Positions 1 to 14,000 of a DNA stretch of 64,000 nt are shown one piece after another (position 1 is the first letter of the stretch; the number at the start of each line of letters is the position of its first letter). The notes beneath the pieces are model-generated. The model was not told the DNA's origin. It ran no database searches and saw only the letters and a list, made by a program, of their open reading frames with translations. A program made the position numbers and the translations under genes. The stretch is from Brugia malayi (taxonomy: Eukaryota; Nematoda; Chromadorea; Rhabditida; Onchocercidae), in NCBI RefSeq assembly GCF_000002995.4, contig NW_025062476.1:7057001-7121000 (forward strand), in the 5' to 3' direction.

Positions 1-489
1 GAAATACTGAATTTTTTTTTCATTCATTTTGGTATCGGCAGCCAAATATTTTTATTTTAATAATAATAATTTAGATTAAAAATAATTGCGAAGGAAAGAC
101 ATTATTCATTGAATAATTAAGAAAAAGAAATTACTGAAAACAAAAATTGTAAGAATGAAAAAAAAAAGGAATTTTTAATTGATTAGAAACGAAAGTTGGA
201 TAAATGAAATAATATTAGCATAAATTAAATTTGTAATGTAAAAATTTTTATAGCAATTTAAGAAATATCACATATTTTTGCAACGTTTTCAAAGTGCTTT
301 GGATTTAATCATAAAAATAAAAAAAAATAACAAGAATTTTTTTTAATTTAGAAATATAATAAAAACTAACCAATAAATTTTTTTTTGCACAAATTTAACA
401 AATTTCAATTTTTTAAAAAAATATTAAAAATTTATTTCAATCATTGTGAGCTTGTAAGTAAAATATACTTTTCCATATTATTTACTTAC

Positions 490-3400
490 TTATCTCATTC
501 GTATTTGGACTATAAAAAGCATTCACAAGTGCTGCACCAGCAACCCATCTGAAAAGAATAAAAAAAATTAGTTTTAAAATATTTTGAAATTAAATTTCAT
601 GCTTGATCAAACGATCTCTCAAATAACGAATTACAGATTTACTGCTAAATTTAGCTTCCAATAGAATAAATTGCAAAAATTTTAAGTTACCTAATTAACA
701 CAAGTATCTCATACATTTTTTGAAATTACATTTAAAATTGCAATAATGCAAAAAAAAAAAAAATAAATAAATAAATAATATAATTTACATTATTCAATAA
801 GTTAAAATTACACAAGTAATTCTAGCTTAAAAATTTGATTTTTAAATTACTATTGTTTATATTAAACATATTTAATCTTAGCTCAAAATTAAAAATTTTT
901 AAATTCCATACTAACTGCATCAAATAATTTATACAGCAATAAATTTTAAAATACTTTTGGAATTTTTTAAATTATGTGATTTATATTACATTACATTTGT
1001 AATAAAATGTATTTTTTAACATCACCAAAATTACAAAATGATAAGATGGCAAGAAAAAAATTACAAAAAAAATTTAATTAGTTATACCTTTCACGATCAA
1101 CTTTTTTAACGATACGTTCTAATATATCCTTCTGATACATATGATAAAATTGAAATTTTGTCTTGTAATAATCACCATCATAAACAATGTAAGTTTTGTA
1201 ATCATTATCGACTAATTTTGAATCATCCAAATAATTCGGATAACCAATCTTTTTGCTCATCGCATCAACCTGATGAAATAATGGAATACCATTATTAATA
1301 TTATTACTATTATTGTTTATTAATATTACCTTTAATTACTATTATCAATCAATATTATAATATTATTATTGTTATTGTTATTATTGGCTAACATATTTCA
1401 ACATTAAAACTTCTATTATTAAAAGAAGCCAATCAAAATATCTGCTTATTGTCCTAGAAATGAAAAAATAGTCCAATTATCCATTATCATATTATTACGA
1501 AAAATCACCTAAATGTTAAAATAATAATAAAAATAAGATTTATATAATAACCTAAATTTAAAATATATATTATAATCTATTTTTAAAAATAATGAAAAAC
1601 AAATGCACAGTAATTTAAAATATTTTTTAAATATTCAAATCAATAAAATTTCAATTATGAATTATGTTCTCTTTTTTGTCTGTCTTACTTTCAAATTTAG
1701 CTTTTGAATAATTAACTTTTTCAATAGTTATTAGTGAATAGAAAAATTATTAAAAATGCTTAATACTTTTTCCTTAGCAAATTCTTTTGCATGTTCAGTA
1801 AGCCAATCTTCGGATTGCAATATGTCCACAAATGTTGCCATTATTAATTCAATCATTTCTTCCACCTAAATATACAAAAGAAAAAGAAAATACAAAAAAT
1901 TGAAATTAATTAGTTATTTTTTGATTTTTTTATTGTCAAATTTTGTTTCCTTTTCCTTATAATTAATAATAAAAGAAGTTTTTTAATTTAAAGAAAAAAG
2001 AATGCTAAATTTTTTAAAAATACCAGAATTTTGAAAATTTTTAAATTGAAATAAAAAAAAATTCGGACATAAAAACATCCATTAAAAACTTTTTATTTAA
2101 CAGTGGTAACATTTTTAGAGTTTTATAAAATACACAAATATTAGCTCCAAAAATTCTACTGAATTTATTATTTAATTGGTAATCAATTTGATAACAATAA
2201 TAAATGTTTATCAAATTTTGAGAACAATTGCTACATTTATAAAATTGATATACATTTATTATTCTTGCAAATCTATTAGCATCTATCAAACTTATGAATA
2301 TTAGATGGTATTTATCAATTTTACCAATTCATTTTCCTGTCATTTTGCTACTTTTTCCCAACTTTATACAATTATCATTTTAATTCAAAAAAATTTCACT
2401 AACAATAAAAATTATTTAATAGTGGTAATAACTGATAAATATCATTTAAGTCATTCAATAATAATACACAAATATGGTTTAAATCACTTATCTAACAGTA
2501 AATCTTATTTAGCTCATCTAAGAATAGTATATAAATACTATTTAACTCATTTATTTAATAATGATATATAAACATCGGTCAACTCGTTCACCAAAGTATC
2601 ATTTAATAATACATAAATATCATTTGACCTATTTACCCAAGTATTGATCAACCCATTTACCTAGTAATGATACATAAATATCACATAACTTACTAACCTG
2701 TTTCTTAGCTTCGTTATCAAAATGCTTCCTAATATAAATACTTGATACGGCCATTGGCATCAAATTATTGACACGTGTCACACAACTATGCCAACGCATT
2801 TTTGGCACTTGCATCACTGCAAATACATTTTTATATTCTTTCATAATTTAAAATTATTTACATCCATTAAGATAAAATATATATTTATATCCTTTTATAA
2901 TTTAAAATTTTCAAAAAAAAGACATACCAAAAATTTTCAAATAAAAAATAATAAAATTTTTATTTAAATTAAATTTATTTAGAAATTTCTTTAAATTAAA
3001 AATTTTCTTTCAGATTTATTCAAAAAAGAAATAATTCTTTTTTTGAGAAAAAACATTTTTATTAAATCTAACTAACTTTCAAAATAATTGTTTAAAAAAA
3101 AAGACGGAACAAAGAAAAAACGTTAAGCAAAATAACAAATAGAATTATTTCTTTCCCACTTTATTGTTGTTATTAGAAGTAAAATCAATCTATGAAAATT
3201 TACTTTCATTTTCAATACATTGAAGAAAAAAAGAACTTTTGCAAAATTTGATAATTTATGTTTTAAAATGGTAGAAGAAAGGAAAAAATGCAAAAATAAA
3301 AAACAAAAACAAAAGCAAACTTACAATTAAGACTTTTATAAAATTTGAACATTGTTAATGCAAATGGATCAGGTAAATCACGTAGCATTGTTTTAAAAAA

Positions 3401-6400
3401 CCAACACCAAGCCAAATAATTAGAAATTATCCTTGAAATTAAAAAAATTACGAATGAATTTGAAATGATTTGAAGTGAATAAATAAAATTCTTTTGAAGT
3501 AAATAAATAAAAATCAATTATAAGTAAAATATTTATCATAATGTTTTGTTATTGTTGGCTATTTTCTCATTAATTAACTAAGTAATTGATTTTATTGCTA
3601 TAATTTATCATTTTGATTTTTTCATGCTTAAAAGAAATTGAAATAAAAAAAAGTAAATGTTTCATGTTAAAAAGCCTAGTAAATTAAAAAACGCGAAACT
3701 TATTGTTTATAATTTAGTATATGATCACTATTAATGTTGAGAAATTTGATTTCATCAAATACAACAGAGTATGATAATATCTAGAATTGAAAGTTAAACA
3801 TTTCAGTTAAATAAAGTTAATTTCAATTCTTTTTAAAATTATGCCATACCTTTTGTCATATTTTGGTAGCAATTCATCAAGTTTTTTAATAAATTGTAAA
3901 CCATAAATGACAATTTCCGTTGTATCATTCATTTTAATTATTTGATTATCTGATGAAGCAATATTTCTATAAGTAGTATTTTAAATTGAATATAATCCAA
4001 ATATTATATTATTAATATATTTTAAATTCTTCACTAACTTCATACTTTATTTTTCATCTTATACAAAATTTACAGTTATTTTAAAAACAATAAAAAAGAA
4101 ATAAAAAAACATACTGAAAAATTGTACTGAAGAATAATAACCAATTGAAATTTGGAAATTCCTTACTCATTTGTTCAATTGTCATTTTGTTGTATAATTC
4201 AGCAATATCATGTCTTAAATCTTCGGATAAGGTGATCTGAATTCATTTTCAATTTAATCAATGCAGAAGTATTACACTTCTCTTTTTTTGCATTTTTTGC
4301 AAGTTAATTTTTTATTATATAACTTTTTTTAATTTCATAAAAATCTTTTATTTTGCAATTTAAAGTCCAAGTTTATAAAAATTTAAATAAAATTTAACAA
4401 TTTTTTTTATCTGAAAAAAAAACTCTTTTTTATAAAAATGAAGAAGTTACATTTTTGTTTCTGCGCTTAAAATTCATGACAAAATGTGTATGTGTTATGC
4501 AATTTAAGATTTGTATAAAAATTTGTATATATAGCTATTAATTTAGTAATTAAATTTTTATTAAAAACGAGCATTTGCAAGATCAGTTTCAAACTGTAAA
4601 ATTTCATCAAAATCACGATTGTATGCTTCAACTCGAGCTTCCAATAATAATAAAACATCTCTAATCAATGTTTTATATGCTAATCGTTCTTCTTGCGTTT
4701 CTGATAAAATGTAAAAATCACGTGCGAATAAATTCAACGCTGGTTGATCAATCTAAAATTTTTAATTTAAAAACAAAAAAATTTGAATTTTTAAAAATCA
4801 ATCAATTTATTTCTTTTAAAATAATCTTTAAATAATAATAATAATTTTAATTATATTTCAAATTTTAGCATTATGCTTTCCGAATAAATAATTCATACAA
4901 AATATTATTCATTTTTTTTAAGTTCAAATATAGAATTTTAGAAATTGAGACATAAAAGAGCAACAATTATACATAATCATACTCTCTTATCAACAGTTAT
5001 TGATAATAATGATAATAGAATGCCTTCATGTAATAAATGATAGAAGATAAATTTATAAGTTCTTACCAATAAAACATTTTGCTGCGAGTTTTTATCATCG
5101 GGTTGAACAGTTGCTTTAAAAAGTGAATCACTTCTAAATTTAGCAACCATTATGCCATACATTTGTTCGACTGATATCCTTGGCTTATTATCTGATTTTT
5201 CTAAACTTGGCCAACCACCAAAATTTTTCACTGCATTATCAAATGTTTCCCTCCATGTATTTATTATTGCAGCTGAAAAATAAAAAACAAAAAAAAAAAA
5301 AAAAAAAAAAAAAATAAAAATAAAAAATTAAAAAATTGCATAATTAAAATTTTATTTAAAAATGTTATTTTACATTATTATCACTAAAATGGTGCTTAAA
5401 TTGATTAAATTGATACAAATGATTGCTATGTATTTCGACAGTACCATCATAATTTCATCAAATCAATCGATAATTTAAACCAGAAGTGATCTACTTTCAT
5501 TGAGGCACAGATGATAAAACGCTCGAGCTTTTCGTACAGCATCACCATCCAAGCTTTCTATATTCTTTTGTTCCAGTAGACCTATAATAATATTTTATAT
5601 ATTATTATGCTTTTTTTGAAATTTTTAGATTAGAATTGAAAATTTCACAAAAAAGTTTTAATCAAAATTGCTAATTAATGAAAAATGTTAATATGATATA
5701 TGTAAAAGAAAAAAAAAAATAATTACAACCTTTTAGTGCAAACTCAAGATCTTGTCCTAAATTTTCAAAATTTGACACCGAGGGTGCATCATCAGGTATC
5801 GGATGATCTTTAATCCAATTTCCACATGCATATTCATAAAAATCTTCACATGGATCCATCTTTGCATTCATTGATGTCAAAATTACCGATGCTATATAGT
5901 AGATGTAGGTAGATAAATAAATAAAAAATATAAGTATTCAAGTGCTCATACAAAATAATTTCCATAAGTAGTAAAGAAAAACCATTAAATTTATAATTAA
6001 TAAATAATTTGAAAATTGAATGGAATTTAGTTACAGTATTAAGTTGTTTAATCAACAATTGATAATAGTATGGATATTAATTTATTCAAAATGAAATATT
6101 TCAAGAAATGAGTGAGAAATAATACTGATATTATCATTATTGTTATTATTTGTTATTTATTATTGCTATTATTATCAAAGGATGAAAAAAATCAAAAACA
6201 AAATTTCAAAAATGCTTTTTACACTGGGAAAGAAAGGTAGAAATCAAAAATCAAATATGATAGTAATGATGATGATTGATAGCAATAGAGATAACAATGA
6301 GAATAATAATGATAACAAAAATGGTGATGAAAATAAATAACAACAAATAACAATAATAATTAATAATGATGACTAATAATAATAAACAATAAGCAACTAT

Positions 6401-6645
6401 TCTAAGTCCAGTTATAATCTATTATAATTATTACCAGATATATATCTTTTTAAATTAAATGATAACTTACCTGTTTTAATACATTCAGGTGTTAAACATA
6501 TTGTTGTTGTTTTTCTTACAAGTAAGTAAACTAATGTACAACTTAATGCAATTGAAATGATGCCAACAAATGTTAGAACAGTGATAAATGGACGAGTAGC
6601 GATACGTTTCCATATTGACTTTTCCACATTTCTTGGCTCATCCAT
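490..6645 (-). CDS. Neprilysin-like M13 zinc metalloendopeptidase, 3' part off the window
   Basis: Type II membrane peptidase that would cleave small peptides, such as neuropeptides, outside the cell. Twelve exons join in frame: 6471-6645, 5730-5891, 5495-5581, 5067-5272, 4573-4752, 4115-4236, 3850-3966, 3325-3431, 2698-2816, 1767-1865, 1088-1269, 490-548, giving about 538 residues. A short basic cytosolic tail is followed by one membrane segment (about residues 19-45), then the family signatures CLTPECIKTAS and DPCEDFYEYACGNW (about 71-84), and VNAFYSPN (about 527-534), the substrate-binding Asn-Ala segment of neprilysin. The catalytic HExxH and ExxxD motifs should follow within about 60 residues but fall left of base 1, so activity cannot be judged here. 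I chose the ATG at 6645; the in-frame TTG at 6657 is not needed. The intron after exon 5 needs a GC donor (4572-4571). M13 membership is very secure; which neprilysin paralogue is not resolved. Confidence 0.93.
2400..2697. repeat. Degenerate tandem repeat in neprilysin intron
   Basis: Diverged units of roughly 45-60 bp share a core like TAATGATACATAAATATCA followed by ACTCATTTA-type sequence, seen near 2459, 2522, 2560, 2606 and 2663. The array runs right up to the 5' splice site of the exon ending at 2698. Boundaries are approximate because the copies are old. Confidence 0.6.
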
Positions 6646-9600
6646 ATTTACCCTCAAAGATAATCAGTAATGATTATTGATGGCAATGATTATTGATAAC
6701 AGGAATAAAAGATAAAAATAGTTGCTGTAAAGAGAAGGAAAGAAAAAAAATATGAAATTGATTTCGATAATATTATTGTATAAGGAAAAGCTTAATCATA
6801 TTTAATCTTAAGATGTAATTTATTATTAATCCTCAAATCTGCAATAATTTTTCACTAACAAAAATTATTTTAAATTAGTTGTTCATTTCAAATTTACATA
6901 AATTTTCCAATAATAAAATTTACATTTTCATTTCAAAGCTATGGTAATAATTTTCAGGTAGCAAAATTTCTTCCACTCATTTGAAATTATAGGAATTTTT
7001 TAACAACAAAATTTGTAAAAATTTTTCTGACAGATTGGAAAATAAAAAAGCGATGATTTTAATAACAAAAACAACGATGATAGTATACGTATAATGAAAG
7101 AATAAAACTTATTTACACTATATAAAATCTAAAATAATCCTCTAATTACTTTACTATAAATTCATTTGTTTATTTTTATCCTGCTTGAATTTCCGGTTTG
7201 TCAATCAAACTGCCAATTATTTTTTTCACGTAGCAATTTTTTTTTCTTTTTTTTAGAATTTAGTAAATCGGAAACAAACTTTGCCAGTCTTGTTCTCTCT
7301 TTTTTTACCCTTCATTTCTTCAACAATTAATTAGTTAGAATGTAAACTGCTAGATTACAAATAAATTGCTGAAAAAGATGATATCATCAAATAATATTTT
7401 CTTAGATATAGTGATAATTTAAATTCAATATATTTATGATTTTAACTTTCATTATCATTACTTCATATGTTATGATTGATAAAAAATAAGGAAGAAAAAT
7501 AGACGATAGAAATTGAATAATAATATTTTGTAGTTATAATGGCACTTTAGATAATTGTAATTTTAATTCAAAAAAAAAAAAAAAAAATGCAGTTTCAAAC
7601 GATTCTAACTATTACTGATCTTTGTTAGTTTTTGTGTTCTTTCTTTCACTCTCTCTCTCGCTCTCTTTTTTCAATAAAATTAAATCTGATAGTTTTAATT
7701 GCCATATATTATTTAAAATGTGCACAATTGATATATGTGTAAGCTTTGCAGATAATTAAAAGAAAAGGGTAGTTCAAACTGATCAAAATTTAATCACACA
7801 ATTTGTCTTTTTTCCTTCTTTCACTTTTGTTATCTATATTTAATTAATTTTTAGCATAGAAAAATTCATATCAAAGATTATGAAAACGAGGTCACTACAT
7901 TTTTTTAGGAGAAAAAATTTATGTGAAAAGAATTTATTAATTATTAAAATTAAACTTTCAGTTAATTATTATCAGAAGAAAAAAATTTATGCAAATAACC
8001 AAATTTAATTATTTAATTTAGTAAAGCACACAGAAAAAAGAAACAAAAAATTTCTATCACTCATAAAAGGAAAAGTATAAGCAAAGAGTGGGAATATCTT
8101 AAAGTTAGAAGCCAACCAACAAAAAGAGCGAGAGAGAGAGAAAGAATAAAAGAAGAGAAAAGTATTCTAAACTATCCAAAAATGTGAAATGATTTTAGGG
8201 TGCAGCTAAATAAAGCATGACGATTCAAAGTTAAAGTAAAGCAGCAACATGTCACTAATATTATCACTATTATTAATATTATTATAACTTATTATCTATA
8301 TTATTGCTATTACTAATTCTCATTCTTCCATCATTACTAATAATCAAATTATTATGAACTAGTATATCAAATAATTAAAAAATAAGGCAAAAAATTGTTC
8401 AAAATGTAATATCTAACATTAGTTAAATTTTTTATACCATTGATAAATGCTTTCCGGAAAGTTAATTTTAATATAATATTAGTAATAATATTCTAATATA
8501 AATTAAATATGCTTTTAGCACATTATCAATTCATTCTAATTTTCCACAGTCAAAATTTTAATGTCTTAGGCGAACTTATACGATTAAATGTTAACATAAA
8601 AGGTAATTGAAATGAATCAATAATTCTGCTAGGGCTTTTTTTAAGCATTCAAAGAGAAAATGATAAGTAAAATGATAGGATAAGTTACCAAATACTTACC
8701 TCTCAAGCGTCATTGGTCATATAAGCATAACTGTTTAGTTGATTTGATAGCAAAATAATCATACGATTATCGTTGACATTTCCTATTTTATGCATATTTA
8801 ATAGCATTTAAAAGTATGCTTTCAGTGTATTAAATAAGTTTAATTAATTATATAAAAGAAACAAATAAAAAGTATATAGATAAATAAATTAATAAATTGA
8901 ATAAATATATAAAATTAATGAGAAAGAAAGGAGAAATAAATGATTGAATAATGAACAAATGAATAAATAAATAAATTTAAATAGATAAACGCGCATATAT
9001 TGCTTTATTCGTTACAGTGCTTAATATTACATTTGATATTTTAATAATTTGTGATAATTTGATTGGCAGAATTTTAGTTGTTTTCACTTTCTCATTTTTT
9101 AATCTTTCTTTGAATTGTTTTTTCTTTCGTTGTTTTTTTAGTTTTAGATTTTTGATTGGTTGATTAATACTTTTATACTATATTACCTTTTTTTGTGGTT
9201 ATTTTTCTCAACAAAAGTAAAAAAAGCATTTATTTATTTTAAAAGTGATAAGACAATAAATTTACATATGTGTGTGTATGTATGCGTGTTAATGTTTGTT
9301 GATTAAAAGTCCTAAATAAAGAAGCAATGAATTTAATAAATATTTTCTGTCCCATAATTTGGTCATTTTCAATTGTTTATTTTTTTGTTTCATAACGTTG
9401 TTGACAGCAATATCCAATTGAAATAATATCATCGTTTTCCTTTTTTTATCTCTCAAATGAAATATTGGAAAAAGTAAATTTTTAATTTTTTTAAAATCAC
9501 TAAATTGCTTAAAATAATGAACAACAACAGCAACAACAGTAATAATAACAGCAACACAACAACGATAACAACACAATAACAACAACAACGTAGACAGCAA

Positions 9601-9870
9601 CAATAACAATAGCAAAACGAAAAATCTAATTGTTTGTGTTTCATTATTTACTTCACATATATAAACATTAATTTTCTAATTATTTATCATATAATCTTAT
9701 TAATAATGGTAATTTAAAACAATAAAAATAATACGAAAAGAAATGAAATTAAATGAAATGGGAAATTTAAAAAAGTTTCTCATCTCACTTAACACTTTTT
9801 TTTCAAAAAATAGTAAAAATTTGACAAAATTTTAAGCGAACAAATATTCTTACATAATAATATGTGTATT

Positions 9871-9950
9871 AACACATACACACATACACATCCACATACA
9901 CACATACATGTACACACGTGTACATACACACACAAACATACATGCACATA
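9871..9950. repeat. CA-rich microsatellite
   Basis: Alternating CA with interspersed TA steps (ACACATACACACATACAC pattern). It lies about 95 bp upstream of a much longer TG array on the same strand, making the two inverted relative to each other. Confidence 0.9.
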
Positions 9951-10042
9951 ACTGCCAGAGGTGTTAATAAATGAACGGATATAAACGTCTGAAGATGCGG
10001 ACAGAAAGATATAAGCAAGCAGTCATAAATTTCAAATGAAAA

Positions 10043-10128
10043 GTATGTGAGTGTGTATGTCAGTCTGTCTATATGTATATGTGTATGTATGTGTGTATGT
10101 GTGTGTGTGTGTGTATGTGTGTGTGTGT

Positions 10129-10210
<82 letters not shown>
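10043..10210. repeat. TG microsatellite
   Basis: About 165 bp of TG dinucleotide repeat interrupted by TA steps; the last 80 bp is nearly pure. Expected to be length-polymorphic. Confidence 0.95.
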
Positions 10211-10215
<5 letters not shown>

Positions 10216-10574
10216 GACTAAAGATTAAGTTTTTTTATTTTATTTTAATTTTATCACTTTTCTTTCTTTCTTTTCCCTTTTGTCATTTTTTTCTTCCATT
10301 ACTTCTCTTTTGTAATTCGTACTTTATCTTTTTCATTCTAACTTCTCTCCCTCTCTCTTTCTTTCGTTTGTCCATGTTTTTTATTTGTTATGAATTTTAA
10401 TCATTTTAAAAACGTTCTATAGATGAGTGATTGAAAATTTCACATTTTAATGATTAAATGTGAAAGAATAACTATGCAATTTATTGATTGATAAAATTGA
10501 TTGATTATATTCGTTCTATTATGATGTGTGATAGTTAAGAAGTTTACAATTTCACGCTAGCAGCATTCTATGAG

Positions 10575-11050
10575 AATATTTAGCATCGTCAGAGGAGATG
10601 GAATAGATGAGGGAAGACTTAAATGAATTGTAGATGAATAAATAAAACGATCAATTTGATTCAAATTTAAATTCAGTTAAGTTCAAATTTGATTTAATTT
10701 AACAGCTTTTTTCTTTTTGATTTTTAGCCATCTCAGAGAATTTATTTAATTTAAGAAAAAAACAAAATAAATAGTGGGAAGATCGAATAAACGAGTAAGG
10801 CGATCAATTCAATTCAATTCATTTCAATTCAGTTCCATTCTTTTCAATTCTACATTTTTTTTTTTTGATCTTTAGCCATCGCAGAGAGTATTCGGCTTAA
10901 GAAGAACAAAAACACTAAATAGATGGATTGATCAGTCCAATTCTAATTCATTTCGTTTAGAAATTCTTTTTTTTGATGTTTAACCATCTTAGAGAATATT
11001 CGTCTTTAGGGAAAATGAACTGAATGAAACAACGAAAGTTAAATTCAATA
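10575..11050. repeat. Diverged tandem repeat, about 110-150 bp unit, three to four copies
   Basis: The phrase TTTTTGAT(x)TTTAGCCATCTCAGAGAAT, followed by a TTAAG and an A-rich segment, recurs at about 10713, 10862 and 10971. A partial relative (GAATATTTAGCATCGTCAGAGGAG) lies near 10575. AATTC-rich sequence (10807-10850) fills the interval between copies. Confidence 0.65.
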
Positions 11051-14000
11051 GATGAGAATATTAATCATTTTTTTTTTTTAAAAAAAGTTCCATTTTTTTA
11101 AAATAATTCAACTATCGTTCATTTATAATAAAATTTATGAAAAAGGAAAAAAAAAAGAAAAAGCGGAAGCGCTGAAATAATTAGTTCTTATAATATTTAA
11201 TAATTAGGGAATAAATTCAAAAAAAGATGTATATTTTATAGTTTCTTTTTTGATTTCTTTCTTTTTATTATATTACAACAAAAAAAAAAAAAAGAAAAGA
11301 AAAAGAAAACGAAGAATAGAAAGAAAAAATAAATAAACGAAAGTAGAAATTTTGAAAAGTATTATTTCAAATTATATTAAAAAGGCGGAGAATAATTGAA
11401 AAAAGAAAAAATAATAATAGTAAATTGTAAAAAAAAATAATAAATTTTTAACTGATTGAATTTGAATGAAATAAAAAAAGAAAAATAATAAATAAGGAAA
11501 TGAGTAAATTAATGCAAATATATATACATACACAGTTGTTGATTTTGCCCATTTTTAAAAAAGTGGTACGAAAGTTTTTATCATTTAATATAAAGATGAA
11601 AAGTAAAGATATAAATAAATAAACAATTAAATAAATAGATGAACAAGCAAATAACAAAAAACGAAAATGAACAAAATTTGATAAGATTTGAAATGGAAAA
11701 TTGTTTGTTTTAATTTTTTAACGTTATTTTCCTCAATAAATAATTATTAAAAATGTAAGCTAATGTGATACCATATAAAATTAACCAAACAATATTTGTT
11801 AACAATTTAATTTTTTATTAATGCAAGTGTATTTTTGATTTGAAGAATTACTCAAATGTTTTATGAAATATTTGTTTCGAAATGAAATGCAAAATAAATA
11901 AACAAATAAAAATTTGTTAATATTGATTTATTAGAGTAAAATAAGCGACTTTATGTATTAGTTATACTTTTTTCTTTTGTTTCCCTCCTTCTTTTCCTTT
12001 TTTGTCCCTTTCTTTCGTTTTTTCTTTTGCTGCAAAATTAAAATTTATTTTAAACATTTTTCAGCTTATGATATATTTTTATATTGTTAAAGAATAAAAT
12101 ATATTTCCTTTAACATAACTTTTAAAAAAAATTGTTTCAATTTTTTTTTGAAAAATAAAATTTTTAATATTTCAGAATATTACATACATTTTCGAAATCA
12201 ACCATTCTAAAATTTTAAGAATTTAAGGTTTACTTAATTTTACAATCATTAATAATAAAAAAAGTACAAAAAATTGATTTTCCTACAAAAATTTCCTGAA
12301 AATTTTCTCCCAGAAATTTTTGCAACGATTTATTACTGTAAAAATTTTCTTCCTTTCCTTTTCTTATTATCATAAATATTTTGTTTAAGGTGATAAGCAT
12401 TTGAGTGATAAATTCTCGCTACGCTTGAAATGCCACAAATAAGCAAAATGAGCTAAAAACAAAACAAAATTAGAAATGTTATTTATTTTTTGTTTATTTT
12501 TTTTTTTTCGCAAAAAAATAATTATTTCAAAAAAAACAAACAGCGATTTTAGCAAAAATAAAATTTGAAGAAAACTGCATGATTCTATATTATTTGAAAT
12601 TACTATTGAAAATTAGCAAATGTCATTTACGAAAATTTTAAAAAACAAGTTAAATTTTCAAAAAAAAGAAATTTTCTTTAAATTGGTTTTTACTTTTTTT
12701 CTTCTCGATAATATTCACATAAATTTTTGATTTCTAATGAATTCATAAAAATATTATTTGCTGAAATGTTCTCATTGTCATAACACTTTTTCATGTCACG
12801 CATACGTAATGATCATTTGTACTGATAAAAGATTTGATATAATTTCAATTTAATTTAAAAACTCTCCCCTTCTACAAACCATCCTTAATATTAGTTGACA
12901 GCATATGAAAAATGGAAATTTATAAAATAAAGTTTTAGTTTTTAATTTTTTTCACTTCAATATTACTGATCAAAATTTTTAGCAAAAATATATAGATAAA
13001 TGAATGCTTACCATTTTTTACTGATTTTAATCTGTTCAATAATTCCTTATTGTTTAATTGAAATGTAATCAAACACTGAACGTATTAATATGAAATTATT
13101 TAATCAATAATATTATTTAAATTATGTCAGTCACAGATACATTAATTATGAGAAAGGCACTAAACTTTCGTTTATACTTGATTAGTTCTTATTATGATTA
13201 ATATCATAATTAGTTTTATGATCAATGTCATATGTTTATCATTATTCTCTTCATAATGTGTCTTATAAAAATTTTAACAAAACATAATAAGTGAGGAAAT
13301 ATATTGCATTAAAAACAAACTTCTAATTACCAATTATTTATCAGCTAGAATAGTTCAAAAAGCAATTTCTCATCTAAAATGACAATTATGAAAAAAAAAA
13401 AAAAAAAAGACTGACAAAGCAAAAATTTTCAAAATATGCTAAATGTTCATAAATGATTAATAAATTAAATTTTGTGAAAAAGAAAAGAAAAATAAAAATG
13501 ACAGAACTCTTGTTATTCTATCATAATTTCATTGATGGATGTAAGCAAATTTTAACCTTTTATATTTGAGCTTATTGAATAACATTTTCCAATGTTAAAA
13601 TTAAAAAAAGTAATTTTAAAATTAAACTTTAGAATTAAAAATGTTCTCAGCGAAATTCCTTTATTTGTATTTAAATTTGAGTAATTTTTTTTAAATTAAT
13701 AGATATTTAATTAACACGTTAATATAAAGTTAACCATTAACTGATAAAAGTGAAATAACATCAAAAATCAATTATTTTTTATCTTTTATATGAGATAATA
13801 TTTGTTTTTATATGCAATATTATGTATATGTGAAGCAAAATTATTTTTTAGGCACAGCTCGAAAAAAAAAAAAGAAAAAAATAGAAAAGAAAAGAAAAAT
13901 AAAGGAAAATAAATCAAAATTAAAATTAAAAAATTACAATAAACAGTAACACTTCAAACAATAATAAAAATTTGACTGAAATTGAACAAAACACTTAAAA

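Noticed and set aside
6646..6657. Upstream start giving MRVN before MDEP in the neprilysin gene
   Set aside because: The first codon is TTG, not ATG. The ATG at 6645 is the first true start.
9289..9644. Leu/Cys/Val-rich minus-strand ORFs
   Set aside because: They arise from CAA/ACA simple sequence. No family resemblance or splice structure.
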